NCBI GenBank assembly: GCA_964554185.1
Contig: CAZKNJ010000052.1
Location: forward strand, 1 to 12,982
Length of the DNA: 12,982 nucleotides
Reading direction: 5' to 3'
From: CAZKNJ01 sp964554185
GTDB taxonomy: Bacteria; 4484-113
The notes beneath the pieces were generated by a model, which saw nothing but the letters and a program-made list of their open reading frames with translations, made no database searches and was not told the origin of the DNA. Of this stretch, positions 7,223-12,982 are shown piece after piece (within the stretch, counting starts at the first letter, position 1; each line of letters opens with the position of its first letter). The translations under genes and the position numbers were made by a program.

Positions 7223-7249
7223 ACCCGCCGCACCGCCGGCGGCAAGCTA

Positions 7250-7275
7250 ATTCTACCGCACGCGTGTGCTAAAGT
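7250..7275. promoter_or_regulatory. Divergent promoter region between the 7222 (-) and 7311 (+) genes
   Basis: The 88-bp spacer between divergent starts holds a minus-strand TAGAAT (7255-7250, five of six to TATAAT), giving a leader of about 21 nt. It also holds a weaker plus-strand TAAAGT (7270-7275), giving about 29 nt. Neither has a clear -35 hexamer and neither gene has a canonical Shine-Dalgarno. CCGCCGGCGG (7233-7242) is a short palindrome in the minus-strand leader. Confidence 0.4.
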
Positions 7276-7310
7276 AATGCGCGCGCAACCGGCGCGGCGA
7301 TTGGCAGCCG

Positions 7311-8348
7311 ATGGACAACCTACCCACGCAGGAAAAACGCAGCGAAAGCGGATGGTATATGCCGCTTGACCTCGGCAAGCTGATAGCCGGCTCTTTCAAC
7401 ATCTACCGCGAGTACTTCGGGCCGCTGCTGCTGATGGTGCTGGTGCTGCAACTGCCGCCCATCCTGCTGCTGCTGCGCTATTCCTATGTGCTGCACCCGG
7501 TGATGGCGCCGGACTGGTACAGCCGGGGCGCACCGCTGCCGCCGGGCGTCACCTGGGAGGGCATCATCGGGGTGCTGGTAGGGATGGCGCTGTACTCGCT
7601 GCTCACCTTCCCGTACCTGCTCATCGTGCCCGCGCGCATAGCGGGCATGCGCCTGATGAACCGCGAGATTACGCTGGGCGAGGCCATCAGGTTTGCCTCC
7701 AAGCGGTGGCTGGTGACCCAGGCCACGTACGCGTTGTGGGGCGGGCTCATAGTGCTGCTGTTCTTGCTGCCGCTGATGGTGATGATGCTCGCGCTGGTTG
7801 AGGGGCTGGAGTTCGCCGCCATCGGCGCATCCGTGTTCGTGCTCATCCTCGCGTTCCTCGCCTCGCTGTACCTCATCATCCGCATTGCGCCGATGAACGG
7901 CGCGGTGGCCTTTGACGACCCGCAGGGCTCGTTTTTCCAGCGCGCCGTCAGCAACCTCACGCACACCTTCCGCCTGACCCGGCGCAGCTTCTGGTATGTC
8001 ACCGGCGTGTGGTTCACGATTGTCATCCTGGCGGAGGTGGCGCGGTATGTGCTGGTGCAGCCCATCGCGCTCGGGCTGTGGCTGCTCGCGCTGTGGCAGG
8101 ATGTGGGCAGCGTCAACCCATTTACCTTCGCGTACTGGCAACCGCCGCTATGGTACACCTCGGCCAGCCTGGTGCTGCGGATGCTGGGATATGTGGTCAC
8201 GCTGCCGTTTGAGCAGATAATGGCGGCGCTGCTGTTCTTCGACCTCCGGTTTAAGCTCGAGGGGCTGGACCTGAAGCTCAATCTCGCGATGCTGGAGCAG
8301 GACAAGGCCGCCCCCGAGGAGATTATGGCCGCGGACACGGCGTACTAG
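7311..8348 (+). CDS. Polytopic membrane protein, unknown function
   Basis: 345 residues with about six membrane helices (roughly 37-55, 83-106, 137-161, 171-192, 228-262 and 285-310). The N-terminal phrase PLDLGKLIAGSFNIYREYFGP and the closing PFEQIMAALLFFDLRFKLEGLDL resemble multi-pass proteins related to the membrane domain of glycerophosphodiester phosphodiesterases, which often end in 'YyDLR.R.EG.DL'. No catalytic phosphodiesterase domain is attached. A role in lipid or envelope homeostasis is only a guess. A 10-20 residue basic/polar N-terminus and a short soluble C-terminal tail (from about 311) are probably cytoplasmic. The start ATG has no clear Shine-Dalgarno. The gene is monocistronic in this view: divergent from the BamE-like gene and convergent with tRNA-Pro. 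Confidence 0.85.
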   Translation: MDNLPTQEKRSESGWYMPLDLGKLIAGSFNIYREYFGPLLLMVLVLQLPPILLLLRYSYVLHPVMAPDWYSRGAPLPPGVTWEGIIGVLVGMALYSLLTFPYLLIVPARIAGMRLMNREITLGEAIRFASKRWLVTQATYALWGGLIVLLFLLPLMVMMLALVEGLEFAAIGASVFVLILAFLASLYLIIRIAPMNGAVAFDDPQGSFFQRAVSNLTHTFRLTRRSFWYVTGVWFTIVILAEVARYVLVQPIALGLWLLALWQDVGSVNPFTFAYWQPPLWYTSASLVLRMLGYVVTLPFEQIMAALLFFDLRFKLEGLDLKLNLAMLEQDKAAPEEIMAADTAY

Positions 8349-8366
8349 CGCACAGAATGGTAAGCG

Positions 8367-8386
8367 TGATGCCGCCGGCAGCATCA
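8367..8386. terminator. Weak hairpin between convergent membrane gene and tRNA
   Basis: TGATGC (8367-8372) and GCATCA (8381-8386) pair around an 8-nt GC-rich loop. It lies 18 bp beyond the stop of the plus-strand gene and 14 bp beyond the 3' end of the minus-strand tRNA. It could end either transcript, but no T-run follows on either strand and the stem is only 6 bp. Confidence 0.25.
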
Positions 8387-8400
8387 GGAGTGATGAACAA

Positions 8401-8475
8401 TCGGGGTGGCCAGATTTGAACTGGCGACCTCAGCGTCCCGAACGCTGCGCTCTAACCGGACTGAGCCACACCCCG
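8401..8475 (-). tRNA. tRNA-Pro (anticodon CGG)
   Basis: 75 nt on the minus strand with a full cloverleaf. The acceptor is CGGGGTG/CACCCCG, the D-arm GCTC/GAGC, the anticodon stem CAGCG/CGCTG with loop TTCGGGA (anticodon CGG, reading CCG), the variable loop AGGTC, the T-arm GCCAG/CTGGC with loop TTCAAAT, and the discriminator A. The 3' CCA is not encoded (TTG follows), so it must be added by a nucleotidyltransferase. It lies 86 bp downstream of the flavoprotein gene on the same strand. A TAGAAT on the minus strand near 8520 could be its own -10 but would leave a leader of about 40 nt. Confidence 0.96.
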
Positions 8476-8489
8476 ATAGACGCACAACC

Positions 8490-8505
8490 GGCTCCCCTTG
8501 GAGCC
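8490..8505. terminator. GGCTCC/GGAGCC hairpin between flavoprotein gene and tRNA-Pro
   Basis: A perfect 6-bp stem (GGCTCC and GGAGCC) with a 4-nt loop, located between the stop of the reductase gene (8562) and the tRNA 5' end (8475). No T-run follows on the minus strand. The same stem core occurs in the hairpin at 10266-10289. It may be a U-less terminator for the reductase or a processing signal for the tRNA precursor. The structure is seen; the role is inferred. Confidence 0.35.
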
Positions 8506-8561
8506 ACCTCATCCGTATTCTACCACAAGGCGCGCCGCCGCCGACAGGCGTGCAGCCGCCC

Positions 8562-9125
8562 CTATCCCACCAACTTGTGCGCCAGCTCCTGCGCCTGGTC
8601 CCTGGCATCGTCGCCAATCGCATCCGGCATAGCGCAGCCGGGGACGATGAGCGCATCCTTCGGCTCGCACTGGAGGTAGCCCATCGCGCGCTGGAATACG
8701 AAGTGCATTACGTCGGCGTTATCCTTCTCCGGGCCGGCGCTGGTGATAATCATCGCCGTACGCTTGCCCGCGACCAGGCTCTTGTTGCTGCCCTCTAGCG
8801 GCGTGACCAGGCAGAACATGCGGTCAATCACCGCCTTGAGCTGGGAGCTGAAGCCCCAGCAGTAGAGCGGCGAGGCCAGAATGAACCCGTCGAATCCCAT
8901 CAGCCGCGCGAAGAACTCGTTGCCCTCGTCGGTGTGCGCGCAGTTGGGGGTGTCCGGGTCCTGCTTGCAGTGGTAGCACGAGACGCAGCCCTTCAAGGGG
9001 TGGTCAACTACGTTGATGCGCTCAACCTCGTGGCCCTGCGCCCGCAGCTCGTCCTCGGCCCAGCCGAGAACCTTCGCCGTATTGCCCTGCTTGCGCGGGC
9101 TTCCGAGTATCGTCATTATTCTCAT
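8562..9125 (-). CDS. NAD(P)H-dependent FMN reductase, iron-sulfur flavoprotein-like
   Basis: 187 residues, cytoplasmic flavodoxin-fold oxidoreductase. The FMN phosphate loop is GSPRKQGNT (8-16). A SPLYCWGFSSQLKAVIDR segment (85-102) is the second family signature (flavin contact and dimer interface). A cysteine cluster C47-x2-C50-x2-C53-x8-C62 resembles the compact [4Fe-4S] motif of archaeal and bacterial iron-sulfur flavoproteins (Isf), though the last spacing is longer than the typical 4-7. The likely role is electron transfer or reduction of quinones or other small acceptors using FMN and possibly an Fe-S centre; the substrate is unknown. I place the start at the ATG at 9125, not at the in-frame ATG at 9146, because GGAGGAG precedes the former and the FMN loop then falls at the normal distance. 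It is divergent from the YchF-like gene and upstream of tRNA-Pro. Confidence 0.88.
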   Translation of the reverse strand: MRIMTILGSPRKQGNTAKVLGWAEDELRAQGHEVERINVVDHPLKGCVSCYHCKQDPDTPNCAHTDEGNEFFARLMGFDGFILASPLYCWGFSSQLKAVIDRMFCLVTPLEGSNKSLVAGKRTAMIITSAGPEKDNADVMHFVFQRAMGYLQCEPKDALIVPGCAMPDAIGDDARDQAQELAHKLVG

Positions 9126-9129
9126 AGGA

Positions 9130-9136
9130 CTCCTCC
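9130..9136 (-). promoter_or_regulatory. Shine-Dalgarno deciding the reductase start
   Basis: GGAGGAG on the minus strand sits 4 nt before the ATG at 9125 (6 nt measured from the GGAGG core). This favours that start over the ATG at 9146, which has only AT-rich promoter sequence before it. It is the clearest Shine-Dalgarno in the window together with the one at 11644-11650. Confidence 0.75.
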
Positions 9137-9144
9137 GGCCGGGC

Positions 9145-9150
9145 ATTCTA
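9145..9150 (-). promoter_or_regulatory. -10 box of the reductase gene
   Basis: TAGAAT on the minus strand (five of six to TATAAT). Transcription would start near 9138, just before the Shine-Dalgarno at 9130-9136, giving a short leader of about 13 nt. The -35 region for a 17-nt spacer would fall at 9168-9173, overlapping the -10 of the divergent promoter; no good -35 match is present. Confidence 0.5.
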
Positions 9151-9170
9151 GCAGATTCCGCGCGGGCTGA

Positions 9171-9176
9171 TATAAT
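9171..9176 (+). promoter_or_regulatory. Perfect TATAAT box 9 nt before the YchF-like ATG
   Basis: A perfect TATAAT on the plus strand is followed by 9 nt (CGGCAGGCC) and the ATG at 9186. The expected start of transcription, about 7 nt downstream, leaves a leader of only about 3 nt, so the mRNA would be effectively leaderless. The 17-nt-spaced -35 (9148-9153, CTAGCA) matches TTGACA at only three positions. Confidence 0.6.
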
Positions 9177-9185
9177 CGGCAGGCC

Positions 9186-10253
9186 ATGCGCGCAAGCCTA
9201 ATCGGGCCGGAAGGAACGGGGAAGAGCACGCTGTTCAAACTGCTCACCGGCGTGGAGCCCCAGGAAACCATGCTCACGGAATCCTTCAGCCCGCCAACAG
9301 CGTCCGTGGCGGTGGACGACCCGCGGCTGGACAAGCTCTTCACGCTGCCGATGTTCACTCCCAAGCATAAGCTCATACCGGTCACCCTCACCCTCTACGA
9401 CTTCCCGGGCTTCTCAGCCGCCACTCCCGCACGATTGGTGAACCGCATACTGCCGGAGATTCGCCAATCCGACCTGCTGGTGGCGGTCTTCCGCGCGCGG
9501 GATGCCGCGGACGCTGAAGGAATGCCTTCGCAGGTGCGCTCGTTTGTGGAAGAGCTGGTGCTGCTGGATCTGGCCATCGCCGACGGCGCGAAGATGAATC
9601 TGCGCGCCAAGCTGAAAGCCAAGAAAAATCCCGAAGACGACCCGCAGATGAAACTGCTCACCGGAGCGGTGGCATGCTTGGAAGCGGGCAAGACGTTGTG
9701 CGGTGGGCTTACGCCGGACGAGCGCACGGAGCTGGCAGGCTTCGGGTTGCTGACGGCCATCCCACTGCTCGCAGTGGTGAATGTGAGCGAGGAGCTGCAC
9801 CGTGACGAGGCCGCCCGGCAGAAGCTGCATCAGGCGGCGGAGGACTGCGGGCTGCCCTGCGCTACGCTGCCGGTGGAAATCGCCGCCGAGCTGGAGGCGC
9901 TGCCGGACGAGGAACGGGCGGAGTTCGCTGAGCTTTACGGCGTGACCGAGCCGCCCGCGCCGCGGCTTCGGCGCGAACTGATGTGGGCAATGGGGCGCAT
10001 TACCTTCTTCACCTACAACGAGAAAGAACTGCGCGCTTGGGCGCTGCCGGAAGGCGCTAGCGCGCTGGAGGCCGCCGCGTCCATCCACACCGACCTTGCA
10101 CGCGGGTTCATCCGGGCGGAAGTCATCGGCGCGGAAGAGCTGCTGTCCCTCGGCTCGGATAAGGACGCCCGCAAGGCCGGCCGCGTCCGCAGCGAAGGCA
10201 AGGAGTATGTGGTGCAGGACGGCGATGTCGTGCGCATCCTGCACAGCGGATAG
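9186..10253 (+). CDS. Divergent YchF/OLA1-family P-loop NTPase with TGS domain
   Basis: 355 residues, close to the ~363 of YchF, a cytoplasmic P-loop ATPase that associates with ribosomes. G1 is GPEGTGKS (7-14), lacking the Asn of the canonical 'GxPNVGKS'. G3 is DFPGF (72-76) instead of DIAGL, and the usual downstream 'GASxGxGLGN' segment is replaced. G4 is NVSE (199-202), the YchF-type substitute for NKxD. A helical region (about 116-170, ELVLLDLAIADG) matches the YchF coiled-coil insertion. The TGS domain (about 272-353) is well conserved: FFTYNEKELRAWALPEG, IHTDLARGFIRAEVI and EGKEYVVQDGDVVRI. Family membership is clear from the C-terminus, while nucleotide specificity and role are uncertain because switch and P-loop residues deviate. 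It may be a paralogue or this lineage's only YchF. A strong hairpin follows the stop. Confidence 0.88.
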   Translation: MRASLIGPEGTGKSTLFKLLTGVEPQETMLTESFSPPTASVAVDDPRLDKLFTLPMFTPKHKLIPVTLTLYDFPGFSAATPARLVNRILPEIRQSDLLVAVFRARDAADAEGMPSQVRSFVEELVLLDLAIADGAKMNLRAKLKAKKNPEDDPQMKLLTGAVACLEAGKTLCGGLTPDERTELAGFGLLTAIPLLAVVNVSEELHRDEAARQKLHQAAEDCGLPCATLPVEIAAELEALPDEERAEFAELYGVTEPPAPRLRRELMWAMGRITFFTYNEKELRAWALPEGASALEAAASIHTDLARGFIRAEVIGAEELLSLGSDKDARKAGRVRSEGKEYVVQDGDVVRILHSG

Positions 10254-10265
10254 CGGTTAACGCCA

Positions 10266-10289
10266 GCGGGGCTCCCGCAGGAGCCCCGC
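10266..10289. terminator. Strong 10-bp hairpin between convergent genes
   Basis: GCGGGGCTCC-CGCA-GGAGCCCCGC forms a perfect GC-rich 10-bp stem with a 4-nt loop. It lies 12 bp after the YchF-like stop and 31 bp from the stop of the convergent gene at 10321. It is well placed as a bidirectional terminator, but neither strand has a T-run, so it is either a U-less terminator or a transcript-stabilising 3' hairpin. Confidence 0.6.
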
Positions 10290-10320
10290 CACCAGTGTCC
10301 AATTGTGCAGAGAAGCAGGC

Positions 10321-11634
10321 CTAGAAGTTGACCTTGCCCTCAAAGCGCGGATCGCCCGCGGCGATGGGGATGTCATCGTCGCGCCCGCCCCACATTTCCT
10401 CGTCTTCGGGGGCGTAGGAATATGCCATCGCTTCGTCGCCGCCGCATTCGTCGCCCATCTTCTGCATCATGAACTGCTCCAGGCCCAGGCACAGCCCGTA
10501 GCCGAAGAGGTTCATGACATCATCGTCCATCTGAGAGTAGCAGATCAAGCGGTCGTCGTCGCAGTACACGCGCATCTCCATCTCGCCAAAGTCGGTCTGC
10601 GGAGTGATGTCAAAAAAGTAGGCCATCTCCTTCTCGGCGAGGCGCGGGTTCTGGGCCTTGAACATAGTCACCACGGGCTTGCCCAGCTCCTTGTACATCC
10701 GGTCAACGTTGATGCGCATATAGAGGTTGCCGCAGGGCACCTTCTCGTGGAACTTGGTGGGGACGGCGCGGGCGAAGTTGGCGAACTTCTTGTAGTCGGT
10801 GACCAGCACCATCCACTCGCCGCTGAGGCCGACCGCTGCCGTGCTCCCGCCGATGGAATAGAAACTCCAGTCCGGCGTGTTGAAGGTCGGCTTGGCCAAG
10901 TCGCAGCCCATCATCGGGGCGAACATCCCTATCAGCTTCTTGGCGCCGGGGTAGTCGGTGACGGGCACCATGATCGCCGCGTTGACGAAGTCCGGGCCCT
11001 CCGGCCCCTGTTCCAGCTCCGCGAGGTCCGGCGGGTCAAACAGCACGAAGTCCATCTCCTCGCCCAGCGCGGACAGGAAAGTGGGATCCAACTTCAGCAT
11101 CCCCATCATCCCCATCATCGCCATCATCTCCTGGTCGCCTTCGCCCATCTCGCCCATGGCGCCCATCACCTGCTTAAGCATATCCGTGTAGATGACGGCG
11201 TACTCTTTGAAGTTATTGATGGACATCAAGGCGACGTAATCATCTTTGTTGAGGAAGTTGTCAAACTTGAAGTCCCGCGGCGGCAACTGCGCGAACCGGT
11301 AAATGTACGAATCGGGGTAGTCGTGGTTCAAGTAGACGGTCTCCTTGTCCCACATCATCCCGCCGGCCATCTTGCTTTCACATTCGTAGCCCTCAATCGC
11401 CGGGTGTCCTACCGCGTTGAAGACGGCCTCAAACATGCGCGCCATCGGATGCTTGCGCTTGAATTCCTCGGTGAAGAAGATGTTCTTCACCTTGTCCATG
11501 TAGTAGCCGATGTCGGCCTTCTCGTAGCTCTTTGAGTAGTACTTCACTGCGCCGTAGTCGTCCTTGCCGGCCGAGGCCGGCATAGCCCAGACGAGCAGCG
11601 CCAAACATATGAGTGCGTAAATGGAAGTCCTCAT
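10321..11634 (-). CDS. Secreted Met-rich protein of unknown function
   Basis: 437 residues. Residues 1-22 form a clear Sec signal peptide ending ASA before GKDD, so the protein is exported; it has no other membrane helix and no lipobox. I do not recognise a named family with confidence. The order of segments ('DDYVALMSINNFKEY', 'FLSALGEEMDFVLFD', 'AAIMVPVTDYPGAKKLIG', 'SGEWMVLVTDYKKF') resembles DUF3352-like extracytoplasmic proteins. Residues 152-179 hold 11 methionines, encoded by two short 9-bp tandem arrays. The C-terminus is acidic and rich in Asp/Glu (395-420). The start at 11634 has AAGGAGG 9 nt upstream; a longer in-frame version from 11685 would bury the signal peptide behind a basic extension and cross the -10 box, so I reject it. 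Metal (Cu/Ag) binding by the Met-rich part is possible but speculative. Confidence 0.85.
   Translation of the reverse strand: MRTSIYALICLALLVWAMPASAGKDDYGAVKYYSKSYEKADIGYYMDKVKNIFFTEEFKRKHPMARMFEAVFNAVGHPAIEGYECESKMAGGMMWDKETVYLNHDYPDSYIYRFAQLPPRDFKFDNFLNKDDYVALMSINNFKEYAVIYTDMLKQVMGAMGEMGEGDQEMMAMMGMMGMLKLDPTFLSALGEEMDFVLFDPPDLAELEQGPEGPDFVNAAIMVPVTDYPGAKKLIGMFAPMMGCDLAKPTFNTPDWSFYSIGGSTAAVGLSGEWMVLVTDYKKFANFARAVPTKFHEKVPCGNLYMRINVDRMYKELGKPVVTMFKAQNPRLAEKEMAYFFDITPQTDFGEMEMRVYCDDDRLICYSQMDDDVMNLFGYGLCLGLEQFMMQKMGDECGGDEAMAYSYAPEDEEMWGGRDDDIPIAAGDPRFEGKVNF
11101..11127 (-). repeat. In-frame 9-bp tandem repeat (3 units) encoding Met-rich motif
   Basis: Three consecutive 9-bp units on the plus strand (CCCCATCAT, CCCCATCAT, CGCCATCAT) encode the MMxMMxMM pattern at about residues 170-178 of the secreted protein. 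The units are identical except for one base, the signature of recent slippage or duplication, and length change would stay in frame. Confidence 0.8.
11141..11167 (-). repeat. Second in-frame 9-bp tandem repeat (3 units)
   Basis: Three 9-bp units (TCGCCCATC, TCGCCCATG, GCGCCCATC) lie 13 bp from the first array and encode the MGAMGEMGEG stretch at about 157-166. Together the two arrays build most of the methionine-rich segment. Confidence 0.7.
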
Positions 11635-11643
11635 GGTATTTGC

Positions 11644-11670
11644 CCTCCTTCTCTGGCAACCGCGATTATA
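11644..11670 (-). promoter_or_regulatory. -10 box and Shine-Dalgarno of the secreted protein gene
   Basis: On the minus strand a perfect TATAAT (11670-11665) is followed by AAGGAGG (11650-11644) and, after 9 nt, the ATG at 11634. The predicted leader is about 24 nt. No obvious -35 hexamer is seen 17 nt upstream. Confidence 0.6.
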
Positions 11671-11740
11671 GCATAGGCGGGTCACGCCCCATCCGGCACC
11701 GGCGCTCCCGCGCGCGCTTCCACCGCGCGGTTAAACCCGT

Positions 11741-11746
11741 TATGAT
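11741..11746 (+). promoter_or_regulatory. Possible -10 box of the aminotransferase gene
   Basis: TATGAT (five of six to TATAAT) would start transcription near 11753, upstream of both candidate ATGs (11765 and 11777). CTTCCA (11717-11722), at an 18-nt spacing, is only a poor -35. It lies within the 142-bp divergent spacer shared with the secreted protein gene. Confidence 0.4.
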
Positions 11747-11776
11747 TGTGTCCGATGCCTGTATATGGGATGCGCT

Positions 11777-12982
11777 ATGCCCGCGGATAGTTCCAAACTG
11801 GCGATTGACGGCGGCGAGCCGGTGCGCCGGGAGCTGTTGAAGCTCCACTCCTGGTCCTACGGCGACGAGGAGCTGGCGAACCTGAAGCTCGCGCTTCAGT
11901 CCGGCTGGATCACGCGCGGGCCGCTAACCGAGCGCTTTGAGCGCGAGTTCGCCGAGTGGCGTAAGGCCAAGCACGCGCTGGCGGTCAGCTCCTGCACCGC
12001 CGCCTTGCAGCTTGCGCTCGCCGTCATCGGCACCCAGTCCGGCGACGAGGTCATCACCACGCCGCTCACCTTCGCCTCGACGGCGAACGTCGCGGTGCAT
12101 CTGGGCGCCAAGCCGGTGTTCGCCGACGTGGAGCCGGACACCCTCTGCCTGGACCCGGAGAAGGCCGCAGCCGCCATCACCGACCGCACCAAGGCCATCA
12201 TCGTCGTGCACTACGCGGGCCATCCCTGCGAGATGGACGCGTTCCTGGAGCTGCGGCGCAAACACCGCGTCTTTCTCATCGAGGACTGCGCCCATGCGGT
12301 GGAAGCGGAATACCGGGGCGCGCCCGCCGGCACCATCGGCGACTTCGGCTGCTTTTCCTTCTACGCCACCAAGAACATGACCACCGGCGAGGGCGGGATG
12401 CTCACCTGCGCCGAGCAGCGCTTCCGCGACGAGGCCGAGGTGTGGCACCTGCACGGGATGAGCCGCGCGGCCTGGAAGCGCTACCAGGACGACGAGTTCC
12501 GGCTCTACGACATCGCGCAGGCGGGCTACAAGTTCAATATGTGCGACCTGCAGGCGGCGCTGGGGCTGGCGCAGATGCCGCGCGTGGACGCCTGGTGGGA
12601 GCGGCGGCGCGCGATTGTGGAGCAATACGATGCGGCGTTCAGTGCAATGCCGGGCGTGCGCGTGCTCAAACGCCAGCCGCACGTGAAAAGCGGGCTGCAT
12701 ATCTATCCGCTGATACTGGAGCCGGGCGCGCTCACTCAGCCGCGTGACCGCATCATCACCGCGCTCAGGGCCGAGGGGATACAGTGCTACGTGCACTTCC
12801 CCGCGCTGCACCTCACCGGCTACTACCGCGCGCGCCTGGGGCACCGCGAGGGCGACTTCCCCGTGGCCGAAGCCGCCGCCGCCAACCTCGTCACCCTCCC
12901 GCTCTTTCCCGCGATGAGCGACGCGGATGTGAGCGATGTCACCACCGCGGTGGGAAAGGTGCTGGGGGCCTGGGGGAGCTAG
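11777..12982 (+). CDS. DegT/DnrJ/EryC1/StrS-family PLP aminotransferase
   Basis: 401 residues from the ATG at 11777, complete, with the TAG stop on the last bases of the window. It is a cytoplasmic PLP enzyme of the sugar-aminotransferase (fold type I, DegT) class, which typically moves an amino group from Glu/Gln to a nucleotide-linked keto-sugar for surface glycans or glycosylated metabolites. Visible signatures: LAIDGGEPVR near the start, SSCTAALQLAL (71-81, cofactor phosphate contact), LIEDCAHA (167-174, with Asp170 to the pyridine N), FYATKNMTTGEGGM (195-208, Schiff-base Lys199), and GYKFNMCDLQAALGLAQ (250-266). The sugar substrate cannot be deduced and no other glycan genes are in view. 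The in-frame ATG at 11765 would add four residues; I prefer 11777 because GGGA lies 6 nt upstream, but the evidence is thin. Confidence 0.93.
   Translation: MPADSSKLAIDGGEPVRRELLKLHSWSYGDEELANLKLALQSGWITRGPLTERFEREFAEWRKAKHALAVSSCTAALQLALAVIGTQSGDEVITTPLTFASTANVAVHLGAKPVFADVEPDTLCLDPEKAAAAITDRTKAIIVVHYAGHPCEMDAFLELRRKHRVFLIEDCAHAVEAEYRGAPAGTIGDFGCFSFYATKNMTTGEGGMLTCAEQRFRDEAEVWHLHGMSRAAWKRYQDDEFRLYDIAQAGYKFNMCDLQAALGLAQMPRVDAWWERRRAIVEQYDAAFSAMPGVRVLKRQPHVKSGLHIYPLILEPGALTQPRDRIITALRAEGIQCYVHFPALHLTGYYRARLGHREGDFPVAEAAAANLVTLPLFPAMSDADVSDVTTAVGKVLGAWGS

Noticed and set aside
7233..7242. CCGCCGGCGG palindrome in the divergent spacer as an operator
   Set aside because: A 10-bp all-GC palindrome is expected often at this base composition and there is no second copy nearby.
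9123..9146. Upstream ATG at 9146 as the reductase start
   Set aside because: The in-frame ATG at 9125 has GGAGGAG at the right distance, and the FMN loop then has normal N-terminal spacing.
10303..11535. 410-codon plus-strand open frame opposite the secreted protein
   Set aside because: Histidine/valine-rich mirror of a gene with a signal peptide, Shine-Dalgarno and TATAAT; no protein signature of its own.
11635..11685. Upstream extension of the secreted protein to 11685
   Set aside because: It would place a basic segment before the signal peptide and run through the TATAAT box and Shine-Dalgarno.
11924..12844. 306-codon minus-strand open frame opposite the aminotransferase
   Set aside because: Antisense shadow of a DegT-family gene with all its active-site motifs.
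1..12982. CRISPR array, riboswitch, toxin-antitoxin or phage module
   Set aside because: No regularly spaced direct repeats, long structured leaders, small paired genes of that type or phage signatures were seen on either strand.

Overview
The window is high-GC bacterial DNA with compact, well-coded genes. It carries a transcription-coupled repair factor (Mfd), a YchF-type GTPase/ATPase, tRNA-Pro(CGG), a DegT-type aminotransferase, and several secreted or membrane proteins of unknown role. Two long genes start with GTG immediately after a -10-like box and have no Shine-Dalgarno, which suggests a lineage that uses leaderless mRNAs. A 100-N run at 2566-2665 marks a scaffold gap, so this is a draft (probably short-read or metagenomic) assembly. 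I cannot name the phylum. Armatimonadota, Chloroflexota or a related uncultivated high-GC lineage would fit, but that is a guess from protein style only.

Layout. 1-1718 (-): secreted alpha/beta-hydrolase, open at the window edge. 1796-2007: a small non-coding element bounded by 29-bp inverted repeats. 2026-2457 (-): small helical, DinB-like protein. 2566-2665: assembly gap. 2684-6304 (-): mfd, with a membrane-anchored double BamE-like protein (6335-7222, -) 30 bp upstream and probably co-transcribed. 7311-8348 (+): polytopic membrane protein, divergent from the previous gene. 8401-8475 (-): tRNA-Pro(CGG), downstream of an iron-sulfur-flavoprotein-like reductase (8562-9125, -). 9186-10253 (+): divergent YchF-like protein, sharing a 60-bp back-to-back promoter region with the reductase. 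10321-11634 (-): secreted Met-rich protein, convergent with the YchF-like gene across a strong hairpin. 11777-12982 (+): DegT/DnrJ/EryC1/StrS aminotransferase.

The genes do not form one pathway; this looks like ordinary chromosomal backbone with mixed housekeeping and envelope functions. I found no CRISPR array, transposase, phage, toxin-antitoxin or recognisable defence system. The best leads are the MITE-like element, the SD-less GTG starts sharing a TAAACTAA box, the overlapping divergent promoters at 9145-9176, the tandem BamE-like modules split by an acidic insert, the atypical nucleotide-binding motifs of the YchF-like protein, and the in-frame 9-bp repeats that build a methionine-rich segment.
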